This document shows positions 1 to 5,756 of a DNA stretch of 9,512 nucleotides, one piece after another (position 1 is the stretch's first letter; each line of letters begins with the position of its first letter). Source of the DNA: Betaproteobacteria bacterium (GTDB lineage Bacteria; Pseudomonadota; Gammaproteobacteria; Burkholderiales; SG8-39); contig JAOUFA010000121.1 of assembly GCA_029858545.1 (NCBI GenBank), forward strand, positions 1 to 9,512, given 5' to 3'. A program made the position numbers and the translations under genes. A model generated the notes under the pieces. The model did not search any database. It saw only the letters and a program-made list of their open reading frames with translations, and was not told the origin of the DNA.

Positions 1-1632
1 ATGCGCCGCCGCCTGCGCGCCGCAGGCGGACGCTCACCCGGCAGTTTTCACTTCGGCTACACCTACCTGTCGATTCTGCTCGTCGGCGCGAGCATCGCCA
101 ATCGCGAAGGTCCGTGGTTCTTTCTCGCGCTGCTTGCTTTCTGCCTCTGGTCGCTGCTCGGCGCCGCCTGGCCACGCCGCCCGGCACCCGCCTTCTACCC
201 CGCCTTCGCCGCTGCCGCCCTGATCGGCTATGCCGCATCGATCGGGTTGCACAGTTTTCAGGGCTGGCTCACCGATGTCGCAGCGGACTGGTTCTCCGGA
301 AACACCCTGCTGAACGATCCCTATCGCTCCCGCAGCAGCCTCGGTACGCTCGGACGACTCAAGGCCCACGCCCGCATCATCGGACGCGTCTATGCGCCAA
401 GGGACGCTCAGCCGCCCGGATTGCTGCGACAGGCGAGCTACGACCGCTATCTGTCGCCCAACTGGATTGCGCGTGACGCGCCGCTTGCGCCGCTCGCGGC
501 CGGGACAGATGGCAGAACCTGGTCGCTCGCCGCGAACCTCGGATCCGCACGCGAGTTGCGCGTGGTGCTCGAGGCCCCGGATCATGCCGCGATGCTCGCG
601 CTGCCGCGCGAAGCCTTCGAAATCCGCGAACTGCTCGCCGAGGAAGTCAAACGCAATCGGCTCGGCGCGGTGCGCGCGCGCATGGAAGCCCCGCGCATTC
701 CGTACACGGTGCGCTACGGCGCGCGCAACGAATCCGATTCCGCGCCCGGCGCCGCCGATCTCGACGTCCCGATCGAAGAAGGCGCCGCACTCGACGCGGT
801 GCTCGCTGAAGCCGGCGGTCTGCATCTCACCCCGACACGGCGGCTCGCCGCGATCGCCCATCTATTCGCGACGCGCTTTCGCTATAGCCTGTATCGCGAA
901 GCCGGGAGCGATCCCCGCGCCACGCCGCTCGCACGATTTCTGCTCGAAACCCGAGCCGGCCATTGCGAGTTCTTCGCCACCGCCTCGGTGCTGCTCGCGC
1001 GCCGCGCGGGGATCCCGGCGCGCTATGCAACCGGCTTCTCGGTCCAGGAATGGAGCGAACGCGAGGGGGCGTTCATTCTGCGCCTGCGACATGCCCATGC
1101 CTGGGCACAGGTCTGGGCGAACGGTGCCTGGCAGGACTTCGACACCACCCCTCCCGACTGGAGCGACGCCGAAGCCCGATCCGACGGCACGCTGCGCGCG
1201 CTCGCCGATCTCTGGCAGTGGTTCGCTTATCTGCTCGGCGAACATCCCGGCGAAACACGCGAGCTGCCGTGGTGGGTATTCCCGACGGCACTCGCGCTCG
1301 CGGTCATCTACTTCGCTGCACGCCTCGTTCTCTCGCGTCGCGAACGCCTGATCACGCGTCGCGTGGTGCGCGGAAAACTTCCCGAGGGCGACGATCCGCT
1401 CGGCGCCATCGAGGCGCGGCTCGCACGCGCGGGCCATGTGCGCGCGCCGGGAGAAACCCTTACCGACTTCGCGGCGCGCATCGCACGCTCGGCCCCGGCG
1501 CTAGCCCGGAGTCTCGGCGAACTGTTCGCGGCTCACTATCGCGCGCGATTCGACCCGCGCGCGCCCGCCGGGCTCGCTGCCGAGTTCGAACACCGCGTCC
1601 GGAGTTGGCTCGCCGCGCAGCGCCCGGACTGA
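1..1632 (+). CDS. Membrane transglutaminase-like protein (TgpA-like, DUF3488/DUF4129), 5' partial
   Basis: Probable inner-membrane protein with a transglutaminase-like cysteine protease fold facing the periplasm; the natural substrate of such proteins is not known. The visible 543 residues contain hydrophobic segments at about 20-55 and 65-85, a soluble region, the transglutaminase core with HCEFF (Cys322), HAHAW (His366) and DFDTTPP (Asp381) as the likely Cys-His-Asp triad, then one membrane helix at about 424-445 and a C-terminal cytoplasmic tail resembling DUF4129. TgpA-like proteins are usually about 650-700 residues with more N-terminal membrane helices, so the ATG at base 1 is probably an internal Met and the true start lies upstream of the window. 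In many Proteobacteria this gene follows moxR and DUF58 genes; that cannot be seen here. It ends one base from the stop of the opposing flavin oxidoreductase gene. The family call is secure; the exact role is not. Confidence 0.86.
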   Translation: MRRRLRAAGGRSPGSFHFGYTYLSILLVGASIANREGPWFFLALLAFCLWSLLGAAWPRRPAPAFYPAFAAAALIGYAASIGLHSFQGWLTDVAADWFSGNTLLNDPYRSRSSLGTLGRLKAHARIIGRVYAPRDAQPPGLLRQASYDRYLSPNWIARDAPLAPLAAGTDGRTWSLAANLGSARELRVVLEAPDHAAMLALPREAFEIRELLAEEVKRNRLGAVRARMEAPRIPYTVRYGARNESDSAPGAADLDVPIEEGAALDAVLAEAGGLHLTPTRRLAAIAHLFATRFRYSLYREAGSDPRATPLARFLLETRAGHCEFFATASVLLARRAGIPARYATGFSVQEWSEREGAFILRLRHAHAWAQVWANGAWQDFDTTPPDWSDAEARSDGTLRALADLWQWFAYLLGEHPGETRELPWWVFPTALALAVIYFAARLVLSRRERLITRRVVRGKLPEGDDPLGAIEARLARAGHVRAPGETLTDFAARIARSAPALARSLGELFAAHYRARFDPRAPAGLAAEFEHRVRSWLAAQRPD

Positions 1633-1633
1633 C

Positions 1634-2752
1634 TCAGCCCCCGGCCGCTGCCGGCCGCGCCAGCTTGGAGCCCGGCCAGACCGCGGGATGACTCCTCGCA
1701 TACTGCGGTACGTACTCAAGCTTCACGCCGAAGCGCTCCGCCGCATGCCACACCCAGCGCGGATTATCGAGAAAGCCGCGTGCGAGAGCCACCATGTCGG
1801 CCTGACCGCCCGCGACGAGCCGTTCGGCCTGATCCGCATCGGCAATCATGCCCACCGCGCGCACCGCGATCGGCACCGCCTTCTTGATCTTTTCAGCGAA
1901 GGGAACCTGGTAACCAGGGCCGACTTGGATACGTGCCTGCGGCACCAGACCGCCGCTCGAGGCGCACACATAATCGAAACCGATCGATTTCAATTCGCGC
2001 ACGAACGCGATCGACTCGTCGATCTCGAATCCGCCTGCGATCCAGTCGCTCGATGAAATACGCGCCCCCAGGCAGCGATCCCTGGGCCAAGCCTCGCGCA
2101 ATGCGCGCGCCACCTCGAGCGGAAAACGCATCCGGTTCTCCAGGCTTCCGCCGTACGGGTCCTTGCGCTGATTGGTAAGGCCCGAAAGAAACTCGTGCAC
2201 CAGATAGCCATGCGCAGCGTGGATTTCGATCGCGTCGAGCCCGATGCGGCGCGCCCGCCCGGCCGCCTGCACGAATGCGTCGACCACCGCCCGCATGTCG
2301 TCCTTGCTCATCTCGCGCGGCGTGTCCCAGCCTTCGCCGAACGCGAGCGCCGAAGGAGCGAGGATCGGCCAGGGCGATTCCTTGGCGCCGAGGCCCTTGC
2401 CCCCCGCCCAGGGAAACTGCGTCGAGGCCTTGCGCCCGGCATGTTGCAACTGAACGCCGATCGGGTTGCGCGTGAGGCGCCGGCAGGCGTCCACCACACG
2501 CTTCATGGCCGCCTCGTTGTCGTCGCTGTAAAGCCCCGTGCAGCCATGCGAAATGCGCCCTTCGCGCGTCACGCCGGTCGCCTCGATCACCACGAGACCG
2601 GCACCCGAGGCGGCAAGATTTCCCAGATGCATCAGGTGCCAGTCGCTCATGCAACCGTCGTTCGCCGAGTACTGGCACATCGGCGACACGACGATACGAT
2701 TCGGCAGCGTGATGCCGCCGAGTTGGATGGGGGTGAAGAGTGCGCTACTCAT
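1634..2752 (-). CDS. NADH:flavin oxidoreductase, Old Yellow Enzyme family (YqjM-like)
   Basis: A 372-residue FMN-dependent ene-reductase with a TIM barrel, expected in the cytosol, that uses NAD(P)H to reduce activated C=C bonds in enones, quinones or nitro compounds. Visible signatures are the N-terminal SPMCQYS (Cys26 and Tyr28, matching the redox-tuning Cys26 and Tyr28 of YqjM), QLQHAGRK at about 101-108, EIHAAHGYL with the substrate-binding pair His178/His181, the following KDPYGGS-type segment, and an ALARGFLDNP phosphate-binding region. The C-terminal QYARS resembles the shared-active-site tail of YqjM-type enzymes. The start at 2752 gives the family's usual N-terminus (M-x-x-LFTPI). 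An in-frame ATG at 2764 with AAAGG one base upstream is the alternative, and neither start has an ideally spaced Shine-Dalgarno. The open frame continues upstream to 3088, but that extension is Arg-rich and antisense to the next gene. The physiological substrate cannot be told. Confidence 0.93.
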   Translation of the reverse strand: MSSALFTPIQLGGITLPNRIVVSPMCQYSANDGCMSDWHLMHLGNLAASGAGLVVIEATGVTREGRISHGCTGLYSDDNEAAMKRVVDACRRLTRNPIGVQLQHAGRKASTQFPWAGGKGLGAKESPWPILAPSALAFGEGWDTPREMSKDDMRAVVDAFVQAAGRARRIGLDAIEIHAAHGYLVHEFLSGLTNQRKDPYGGSLENRMRFPLEVARALREAWPRDRCLGARISSSDWIAGGFEIDESIAFVRELKSIGFDYVCASSGGLVPQARIQVGPGYQVPFAEKIKKAVPIAVRAVGMIADADQAERLVAGGQADMVALARGFLDNPRWVWHAAERFGVKLEYVPQYARSHPAVWPGSKLARPAAAGG

Positions 2753-2795
2753 CCTTGCAGCCATGCCTTTCAAGATAATTGATCGCTGAACTTGC

Positions 2796-2815
2796 GCTTC
2801 CGGTTCGACGGAAGC
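2796..2815. repeat. Exact inverted repeat between divergent genes
   Basis: Perfect 7-bp arms GCTTCCG (2796-2802) and CGGAAGC (2809-2815) are separated by six bases. The repeat lies in the 89-bp region between the divergent oxidoreductase and VOC genes and is followed by an AT-rich island at 2826-2835. There is no T-run, so it does not look like a terminator. It could be an operator for either promoter; this is inferred from position only. Confidence 0.4.
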
Positions 2816-2827
2816 ATTCGGGGCGGT

Positions 2828-2833
2828 TATATT
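2828..2833 (+). promoter_or_regulatory. Candidate -10 element for the VOC gene, near-leaderless
   Basis: TATATT matches the sigma70 -10 consensus at five of six positions. It ends eight bases before the ATG at 2842, so transcription would begin within about two bases of the start codon. I see no good -35 at 17 +/- 1 bp and no Shine-Dalgarno before 2842. The island is nearly symmetric (TAATATAAC on the - strand), so it could also serve the oxidoreductase gene. Confidence 0.35.
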
Positions 2834-2841
2834 AACTCCGA

Positions 2842-3723
2842 ATGCCGCCTTCACCCGATCGCATGCCGAAACCGCCCACCGCCGAAGGTCAGCGTCCCCG
2901 CCCGGGAGATCTGTTCCTTGATCATGTTGCGCACGAGCTCGCCGACCCGGACGCGACCACTCGATTCTTCGAGACGCTCGGCTTCGTCGTGACTCCTGCG
3001 CAGGCCTCCGCCGGCGGCGCGACAACCCGTCGCGTGATGCTCGAGGAAGGCTGTATCGAACTCGTCGCTGCGTCGGGCGTTGCCGCACCGCTGCGCCGGC
3101 TCGCCTTCGGTACGCCCGATGCCGCCGCCGAACACGGACGCCTCGCCGCGCACGGCTTCTCGCCTCCGCCGATCGCGCGGCACGAATTCGACCTCGAAGG
3201 GCAATGCGTCCGCTACGCGGTCGTCCGCGCGCGGCCGGTCGGATTTCCGGATTCCTGCCTCGAATTCGTCGAGCAGCAGCGGCCCGCAGGATTGTGGCAA
3301 CCGCGCTTCCTCAGGCATCAAAACGGCGTGGAAGTCCTCGTCGCCGTGATCATTTGCGCCGACGACCCGGCCGAGACCGGCGCGCGCATCGCGCACTTCG
3401 GCGGCATGCTCCCGTGGCGCGCCGGGCCCTATGTGCGCCTGGAAACCGCGCGCGGCCAGATCCTCGTCGGCGCACGCGCAGACTGCCGTGCGCTGTTCGG
3501 CCAGGCACCGGCGGCATCCGCCATCGCCGGATACGCCCTCGCCTGCCAGGATCCCGCTGCCTTCGCCGGGCGCTGCGAACGCGCGGGACTTCCGGTGCTC
3601 GGCCGCGGCGCGCTCCGCGTCACGGCACTGCCCGGGATGCTGGGTGGCAGTTGGATGTTCGGAAAGTTGGAAGCGCTGCGCGATGCGCTCGCGTCTCCGT
3701 CAGATACTGCGTGGCGGTCTTGA
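2842..3723 (+). CDS. Glyoxalase-like (VOC superfamily) protein
   Basis: A 293-residue soluble protein that resembles the Glyoxalase_3/glyoxalase-like family (two tandem beta-alpha-beta-beta-beta modules). The first module begins at about residue 24 with FLDHVAHELADPDATTRFFE, the usual opening strand and helix of VOC proteins with a candidate metal-binding His28. A CIELVAA strand near 62-70 follows, and the second half repeats a similar layout from about residue 150. The metal site and substrate cannot be assigned; family members include lyases, isomerases and dioxygenases, as well as proteins without known activity. The ATG at 2842 has no Shine-Dalgarno and sits just after a -10-like hexamer. 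An in-frame ATG at 2863 (residue 8) is a reasonable alternative, since the residues before about 22 are low-complexity Pro/Arg. It is divergent from the flavin oxidoreductase and is followed after 23 bp by a small membrane protein gene, probably in the same transcript. Confidence 0.82.
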   Translation: MPPSPDRMPKPPTAEGQRPRPGDLFLDHVAHELADPDATTRFFETLGFVVTPAQASAGGATTRRVMLEEGCIELVAASGVAAPLRRLAFGTPDAAAEHGRLAAHGFSPPPIARHEFDLEGQCVRYAVVRARPVGFPDSCLEFVEQQRPAGLWQPRFLRHQNGVEVLVAVIICADDPAETGARIAHFGGMLPWRAGPYVRLETARGQILVGARADCRALFGQAPAASAIAGYALACQDPAAFAGRCERAGLPVLGRGALRVTALPGMLGGSWMFGKLEALRDALASPSDTAWRS

Positions 3724-3735
3724 GATCGATGACAT

Positions 3736-3741
3736 GGGAGG
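3736..3741 (+). promoter_or_regulatory. Shine-Dalgarno deciding a GTG start
   Basis: GGGAGG lies five bases before GTG 3747 and selects it over the in-frame ATG at 3729, which lies upstream of this site, and ATG 3756, which is 14 bases away. Confidence 0.75.
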
Positions 3742-3746
3742 CTCCA

Positions 3747-4157
3747 GTGAAGAAGATGAAAACCGGCAACCTTGTGAAGACCACTCTGGTGTTCGTCGCG
3801 GTGCTGTTTGGGGCAATGACCCTCTTCGCCGGAATTCGTGTGCTGACCGGTGCCGATCCCGGGTACGTCGTGTTCAGGCCGCTACTGCTTTACAACACGC
3901 TCATGGGCGTCGCCTATGTGGCCGCCGGCGCAATTGCCTGGCGCAATCCGGCGGCGGGAATGCGCGTCGCCGGAATCATCTTCGCGCTCAACGCTGCCGT
4001 GCTCCTGGCGGTCGTCTATCTCTACAGGACTGGAAGTGCCGTCGCTATCGACAGCGTCCAGGCGATGACACTGCGAAGCGTCGTCTGGCTGGTGCTCCTT
4101 GCCGGTTTTGCCTGGCTGAGCCGCGCAGCACGTCCCGCCGCGCCAGGACAGGAATAG
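3747..4157 (+). CDS. Small four-helix membrane protein of unknown function
   Basis: I do not recognise the family. The 136-residue product starts with a short basic segment (VKKMKTGN) and has four hydrophobic stretches at about 11-34, 44-66, 72-93 and 107-126, suggesting a compact four-pass inner-membrane protein with both ends on the same side. There is no conserved Cys/His set or charged in-membrane motif that would point to metal, heme or proton transfer. The length and helix arrangement are broadly like DoxX-type or other small DUF membrane families, but no signature confirms this. GTG 3747 is chosen because of the well-placed GGGAGG. The open frame itself continues far upstream, antisense-like across the VOC gene in another frame, and that part is not coding. 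With 23 bp between it and the VOC gene, co-transcription is likely. Confidence 0.72.
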   Translation: MKKMKTGNLVKTTLVFVAVLFGAMTLFAGIRVLTGADPGYVVFRPLLLYNTLMGVAYVAAGAIAWRNPAAGMRVAGIIFALNAAVLLAVVYLYRTGSAVAIDSVQAMTLRSVVWLVLLAGFAWLSRAARPAAPGQE

Positions 4158-4172
4158 GTGTACAGGTGTACA
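4157..4172. repeat. Tandem 8-bp repeat GGTGTACA x2
   Basis: Two head-to-tail copies of GGTGTACA (4157-4164 and 4165-4172) begin at the last base of the preceding stop codon. Each contains the self-complementary TGTACA, so the pair forms two small palindromes eight bases apart. The repeat lies in the 58-bp gap before the DUF1330 gene, where it could be a protein-binding site or a simple duplication. Confidence 0.5.
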
Positions 4173-4175
4173 AGA

Positions 4176-4201
4176 GTAGTAGCCGGATACCTGGCTGCTG
4201 C
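4176..4201 (+). promoter_or_regulatory. RNA hairpin in the DUF1330 leader
   Basis: An 11-bp stem pairs 4176-4186 with 4191-4201 around a four-base loop (ATAC). Three pairs are G-U when read as + strand RNA (4177/4200, 4180/4197, 4185/4192), so the full stem forms only in the + transcript. It ends four bases before the Shine-Dalgarno at 4206-4210. No T-run follows, so an intrinsic terminator is unlikely. A role in translation, RNA stability or processing between the two genes is inferred. Confidence 0.5.
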
Positions 4202-4205
4202 GAAC

Positions 4206-4210
4206 GGAGA
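4206..4210 (+). promoter_or_regulatory. Shine-Dalgarno of the DUF1330 gene
   Basis: GGAGA is followed by five bases and then ATG 4216, a near-ideal arrangement. It fixes the start of the broken gene. Confidence 0.75.
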
Positions 4211-4215
4211 ACCTC

Positions 4216-4520
4216 ATGCCCAAAGGTTACTGGCTAGGCCGCGTCGACGTCGCCGATCCCGAGGCCTACAAAGCCTACGTCGCTGCCAATGCCGAGCCGT
4301 TCCGCAAGTACGGCGCGCGGTTCCTGGTGCGCGGCGGGCGCTGCGAAAACCCCGAAGGCTCGAGCCGCAGCCGCGTGTGGTAATCGAGTTCCCCAGTTAC
4401 CAGGCCGCGCTCGATTGCTGGAATTCGCCAGAGTACCAGGGCGCCGCCAAGCTGCGCCACCCGGTGTCGACGATCGATCTGGTCATCGCCGAAGGATATG
4501 AAGGCGCGCAGCCTGCGTGA
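4216..4520 (+). pseudogene. DUF1330 family protein gene, broken by a one-base frameshift
   Basis: DUF1330 proteins are small (about 95-100 residues) dimeric alpha/beta-barrel proteins of unknown function. From ATG 4216 the frame reads MPKGYWLGRVDVADPEAYKA and onward through KYGARFLVRGGR to ...SRSRVW, then hits TAA at 4381-4383. The rest of the family sequence (VVIEFPSYQAALDCW, PEYQGAAKLRHPVSTIDLVI, EGYEGAQPA) continues uninterrupted in the -1 frame from about 4377 to the TGA at 4518-4520. Family members have an R-x-VVIEF junction here, so the data fit one missing base near 4374-4377. No slippery heptamer is visible, which argues against programmed frameshifting. The ribosome binding site is intact and both halves look well conserved, so this is either a very recent mutation or a sequencing error. 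If real, translation yields a 55-residue fragment. Confidence 0.88.
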
Positions 4521-4529
4521 GGGCTGCGC
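4506..4529 (+). terminator. GC-rich hairpin over the DUF1330 stop codon
   Basis: GCGCAGCC (4506-4513) and GGCTGCGC (4522-4529) form a perfect 8-bp stem with an eight-base loop that contains the TGA at 4518-4520. The downstream bases are CTCCTCC rather than a T-run, so it is at best a weak or non-canonical terminator, or a 3' protective stem. Confidence 0.3.
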
Positions 4530-4612
4530 CTCCTCCAGGGCTGGCGGTCGCTGCCTCCGGTTCGCTTCTTCACCGCACGCGCCCGGCATCCCGGCACGAA
4601 CAGTCTCTCGGG

Positions 4613-4618
4613 TATCAT
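4613..4618 (+). promoter_or_regulatory. Candidate -10 element phased to ATG 4625
   Basis: TATCAT matches the -10 consensus at five of six positions. It ends exactly six bases before ATG 4625, so a standard start site would coincide with the A of the start codon. No Shine-Dalgarno precedes the ATG and no convincing -35 is visible. Confidence 0.4.
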
Positions 4619-4624
4619 CGGCAA

Positions 4625-4951
4625 ATGGACTTCCGCTGCCCCGTCTGCCGCGTCGATCTCGGAAGGAACCGCCTCACGCAAGCCGTCGTGACGCGCATGG
4701 AAATCGACTGCTTCCACTGCAAGCGAACGATCCGCCTCAATGTCCACCGGTCCGAGACCATCGTCGTGCTGCTCAATTTCGCATCCATCGTCGTACTCGG
4801 CGCATTGTCCTATTGGTTCCAAAGCCGTGGCCTGGTACTTGTTACGCTAGGTGCCGCAATGGTGGGCGCGCTGTCCTTGCCACTGCTCGGGCAGACCTAC
4901 CTGCGCAACTGGCCGCGCTATATGTTTCCCGCTCCAGCCGATAAGCCGTAG
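4625..4951 (+). CDS. Small Cys4 zinc-ribbon-like protein with two membrane helices
   Basis: The 108-residue product has an N-terminal Cys4 module, CPVC (Cys5, Cys8) and CFHC (Cys29, Cys32), spaced like a zinc ribbon or rubredoxin-type knuckle pair. Two hydrophobic helices follow at about 46-65 and 69-88, then a short polar tail ending PAPADKP. The likely topology is a cytoplasmic Zn(II)-binding head anchored by a helical hairpin. I do not recognise a named family, and no catalytic motif is visible. Such small proteins can be assembly or quality-control factors, but no function is claimed. The start at 4625 is chosen because it places the Cys pair near the N-terminus and because the -10-like TATCAT lies just upstream. 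The frame is open further upstream from 4517 without a supporting ribosome binding site. It lies 104 bp after the broken DUF1330 gene and 146 bp before the YdjM-like gene. Confidence 0.72.
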   Translation: MDFRCPVCRVDLGRNRLTQAVVTRMEIDCFHCKRTIRLNVHRSETIVVLLNFASIVVLGALSYWFQSRGLVLVTLGAAMVGALSLPLLGQTYLRNWPRYMFPAPADKP

Positions 4952-4991
4952 CTCCTGCGCCCGGTCATTCTTCTGCGGCGAGTTGACGAAG

Positions 4992-5007
4992 ATTGCCGCA
5001 AGGCAAT
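4992..5007. repeat. Inverted repeat ATTGCC-GCAA-GGCAAT
   Basis: Perfect 6-bp arms (4992-4997, 5002-5007) flank GCAA; a G-T pair (4991/5008) can extend the stem. In RNA this would be a short hairpin with a GNRA-type tetraloop. No T-run follows. A TTGACG (4983-4988) lies just upstream, and the repeat is about 90 bp before the YdjM-like gene, so an operator or leader element is possible. Confidence 0.35.
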
Positions 5008-5084
5008 TCCCGCGACGGCCTACGACTGCTAGTATCCGCCAGCCCGCCGCACGCCTGCTGGCCAGCTGCTTCGCGCGGATATCT

Positions 5085-5091
5085 GGGGGAG
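5085..5091 (+). promoter_or_regulatory. Shine-Dalgarno of the YdjM-like gene
   Basis: GGGGGAG is followed by six bases and ATG 5098. It rules out the start of the longer open frame at 4993. Confidence 0.75.
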
Positions 5092-5097
5092 CAAGCC

Positions 5098-5745
5098 ATG
5101 TTCATCGGCCATTTCGGACTCGGTTTCGGCGCCAAGGCCCTTGCATCCGGGACCTCGCTCGGCACGCTGCTGCTCGCAGCCCAGTTCCTCGACCTGCTCT
5201 GGCCCAGCCTGTTGCTGCTCGGGGTCGAGCAGGTGCGCATCGACCCCGGCGCAACGCGCGTCACGCCGCTCGATTTTGCGCAGTACCCGGTGAGTCACAG
5301 CCTTGCCGCGGTGCTCGTCTGGGCGCTCGGACTCGCTCTGGTCCATTTTTCCATGCGGCGCGCGCGGCGCGGCGCAATCGTCGTCGGCCTGCTGGTCGTC
5401 AGCCATTGGCTGCTCGATGCGCTGGTGCATCGAGCCGACCTGCCGCTCTATCCGGGGGGCCCGCTGATCGGGCTCGGTCTCTGGTCGTCGCTCCCCGCGA
5501 CGCTCGTGCTCGAGTTGCCGATCTTCGCGCTGGGCCTGTGGTTGTACACGCGCGCCACGCGAACGCTCGATGCAACCGGCAGATGGTCGCTCTGGTCGCT
5601 GGTTGCGTGCCTCGCCGCCATCTACATCGCCAATCTGTTCGGTCCTCCGCCGCCCAGCGTCGCCGCGATCGCGTGGGCGGGACAACTCCAGTGGATTCTC
5701 GTCGCCTGGGGCTACTGGATCGATCGCCACCGCGCGCCGGTCTGA
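5098..5745 (+). CDS. YdjM-like integral membrane protein, putative metal-dependent hydrolase
   Basis: A 215-residue multi-pass membrane protein with the His/Asp pattern of the YdjM/PF04307-like membrane hydrolases: MFIGHF (His5), FLDLLWP (Asp32), YPVSHSL (His67) and SHWLLD (His103, Asp107), with a further His111. These residues sit near the ends of hydrophobic segments and could bind a metal at the membrane surface. Helices are visible at about 15-42, 64-84, 91-110, 125-150, 165-180 and 190-207. Family members are annotated as metal-dependent hydrolases by similarity, but a substrate has not been established to my knowledge, so the activity is inferred. The start at 5098 is set by a strong Shine-Dalgarno. 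The gene ends 11 bp from the stop of the convergent glutamate-synthase-domain gene. Confidence 0.75.
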   Translation: MFIGHFGLGFGAKALASGTSLGTLLLAAQFLDLLWPSLLLLGVEQVRIDPGATRVTPLDFAQYPVSHSLAAVLVWALGLALVHFSMRRARRGAIVVGLLVVSHWLLDALVHRADLPLYPGGPLIGLGLWSSLPATLVLELPIFALGLWLYTRATRTLDATGRWSLWSLVACLAAIYIANLFGPPPPSVAAIAWAGQLQWILVAWGYWIDRHRAPV

Positions 5746-5756
5746 TCCCTTGTTCC

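Noticed and set aside
1641..1658. GC-rich repeat CCGGCCGC-TG-CCGGCCGC near the first convergent junction
   Set aside because: It lies within the last codons of the oxidoreductase (Pro/Ala/Gly run) and is explained by codon bias; there is no T-run to make it a terminator.
2753..3088. Upstream extension of the flavin oxidoreductase frame
   Set aside because: The extra residues are Arg-rich, antisense to the VOC gene, and absent from the family; the N-terminus at 2752 (or 2764) fits.
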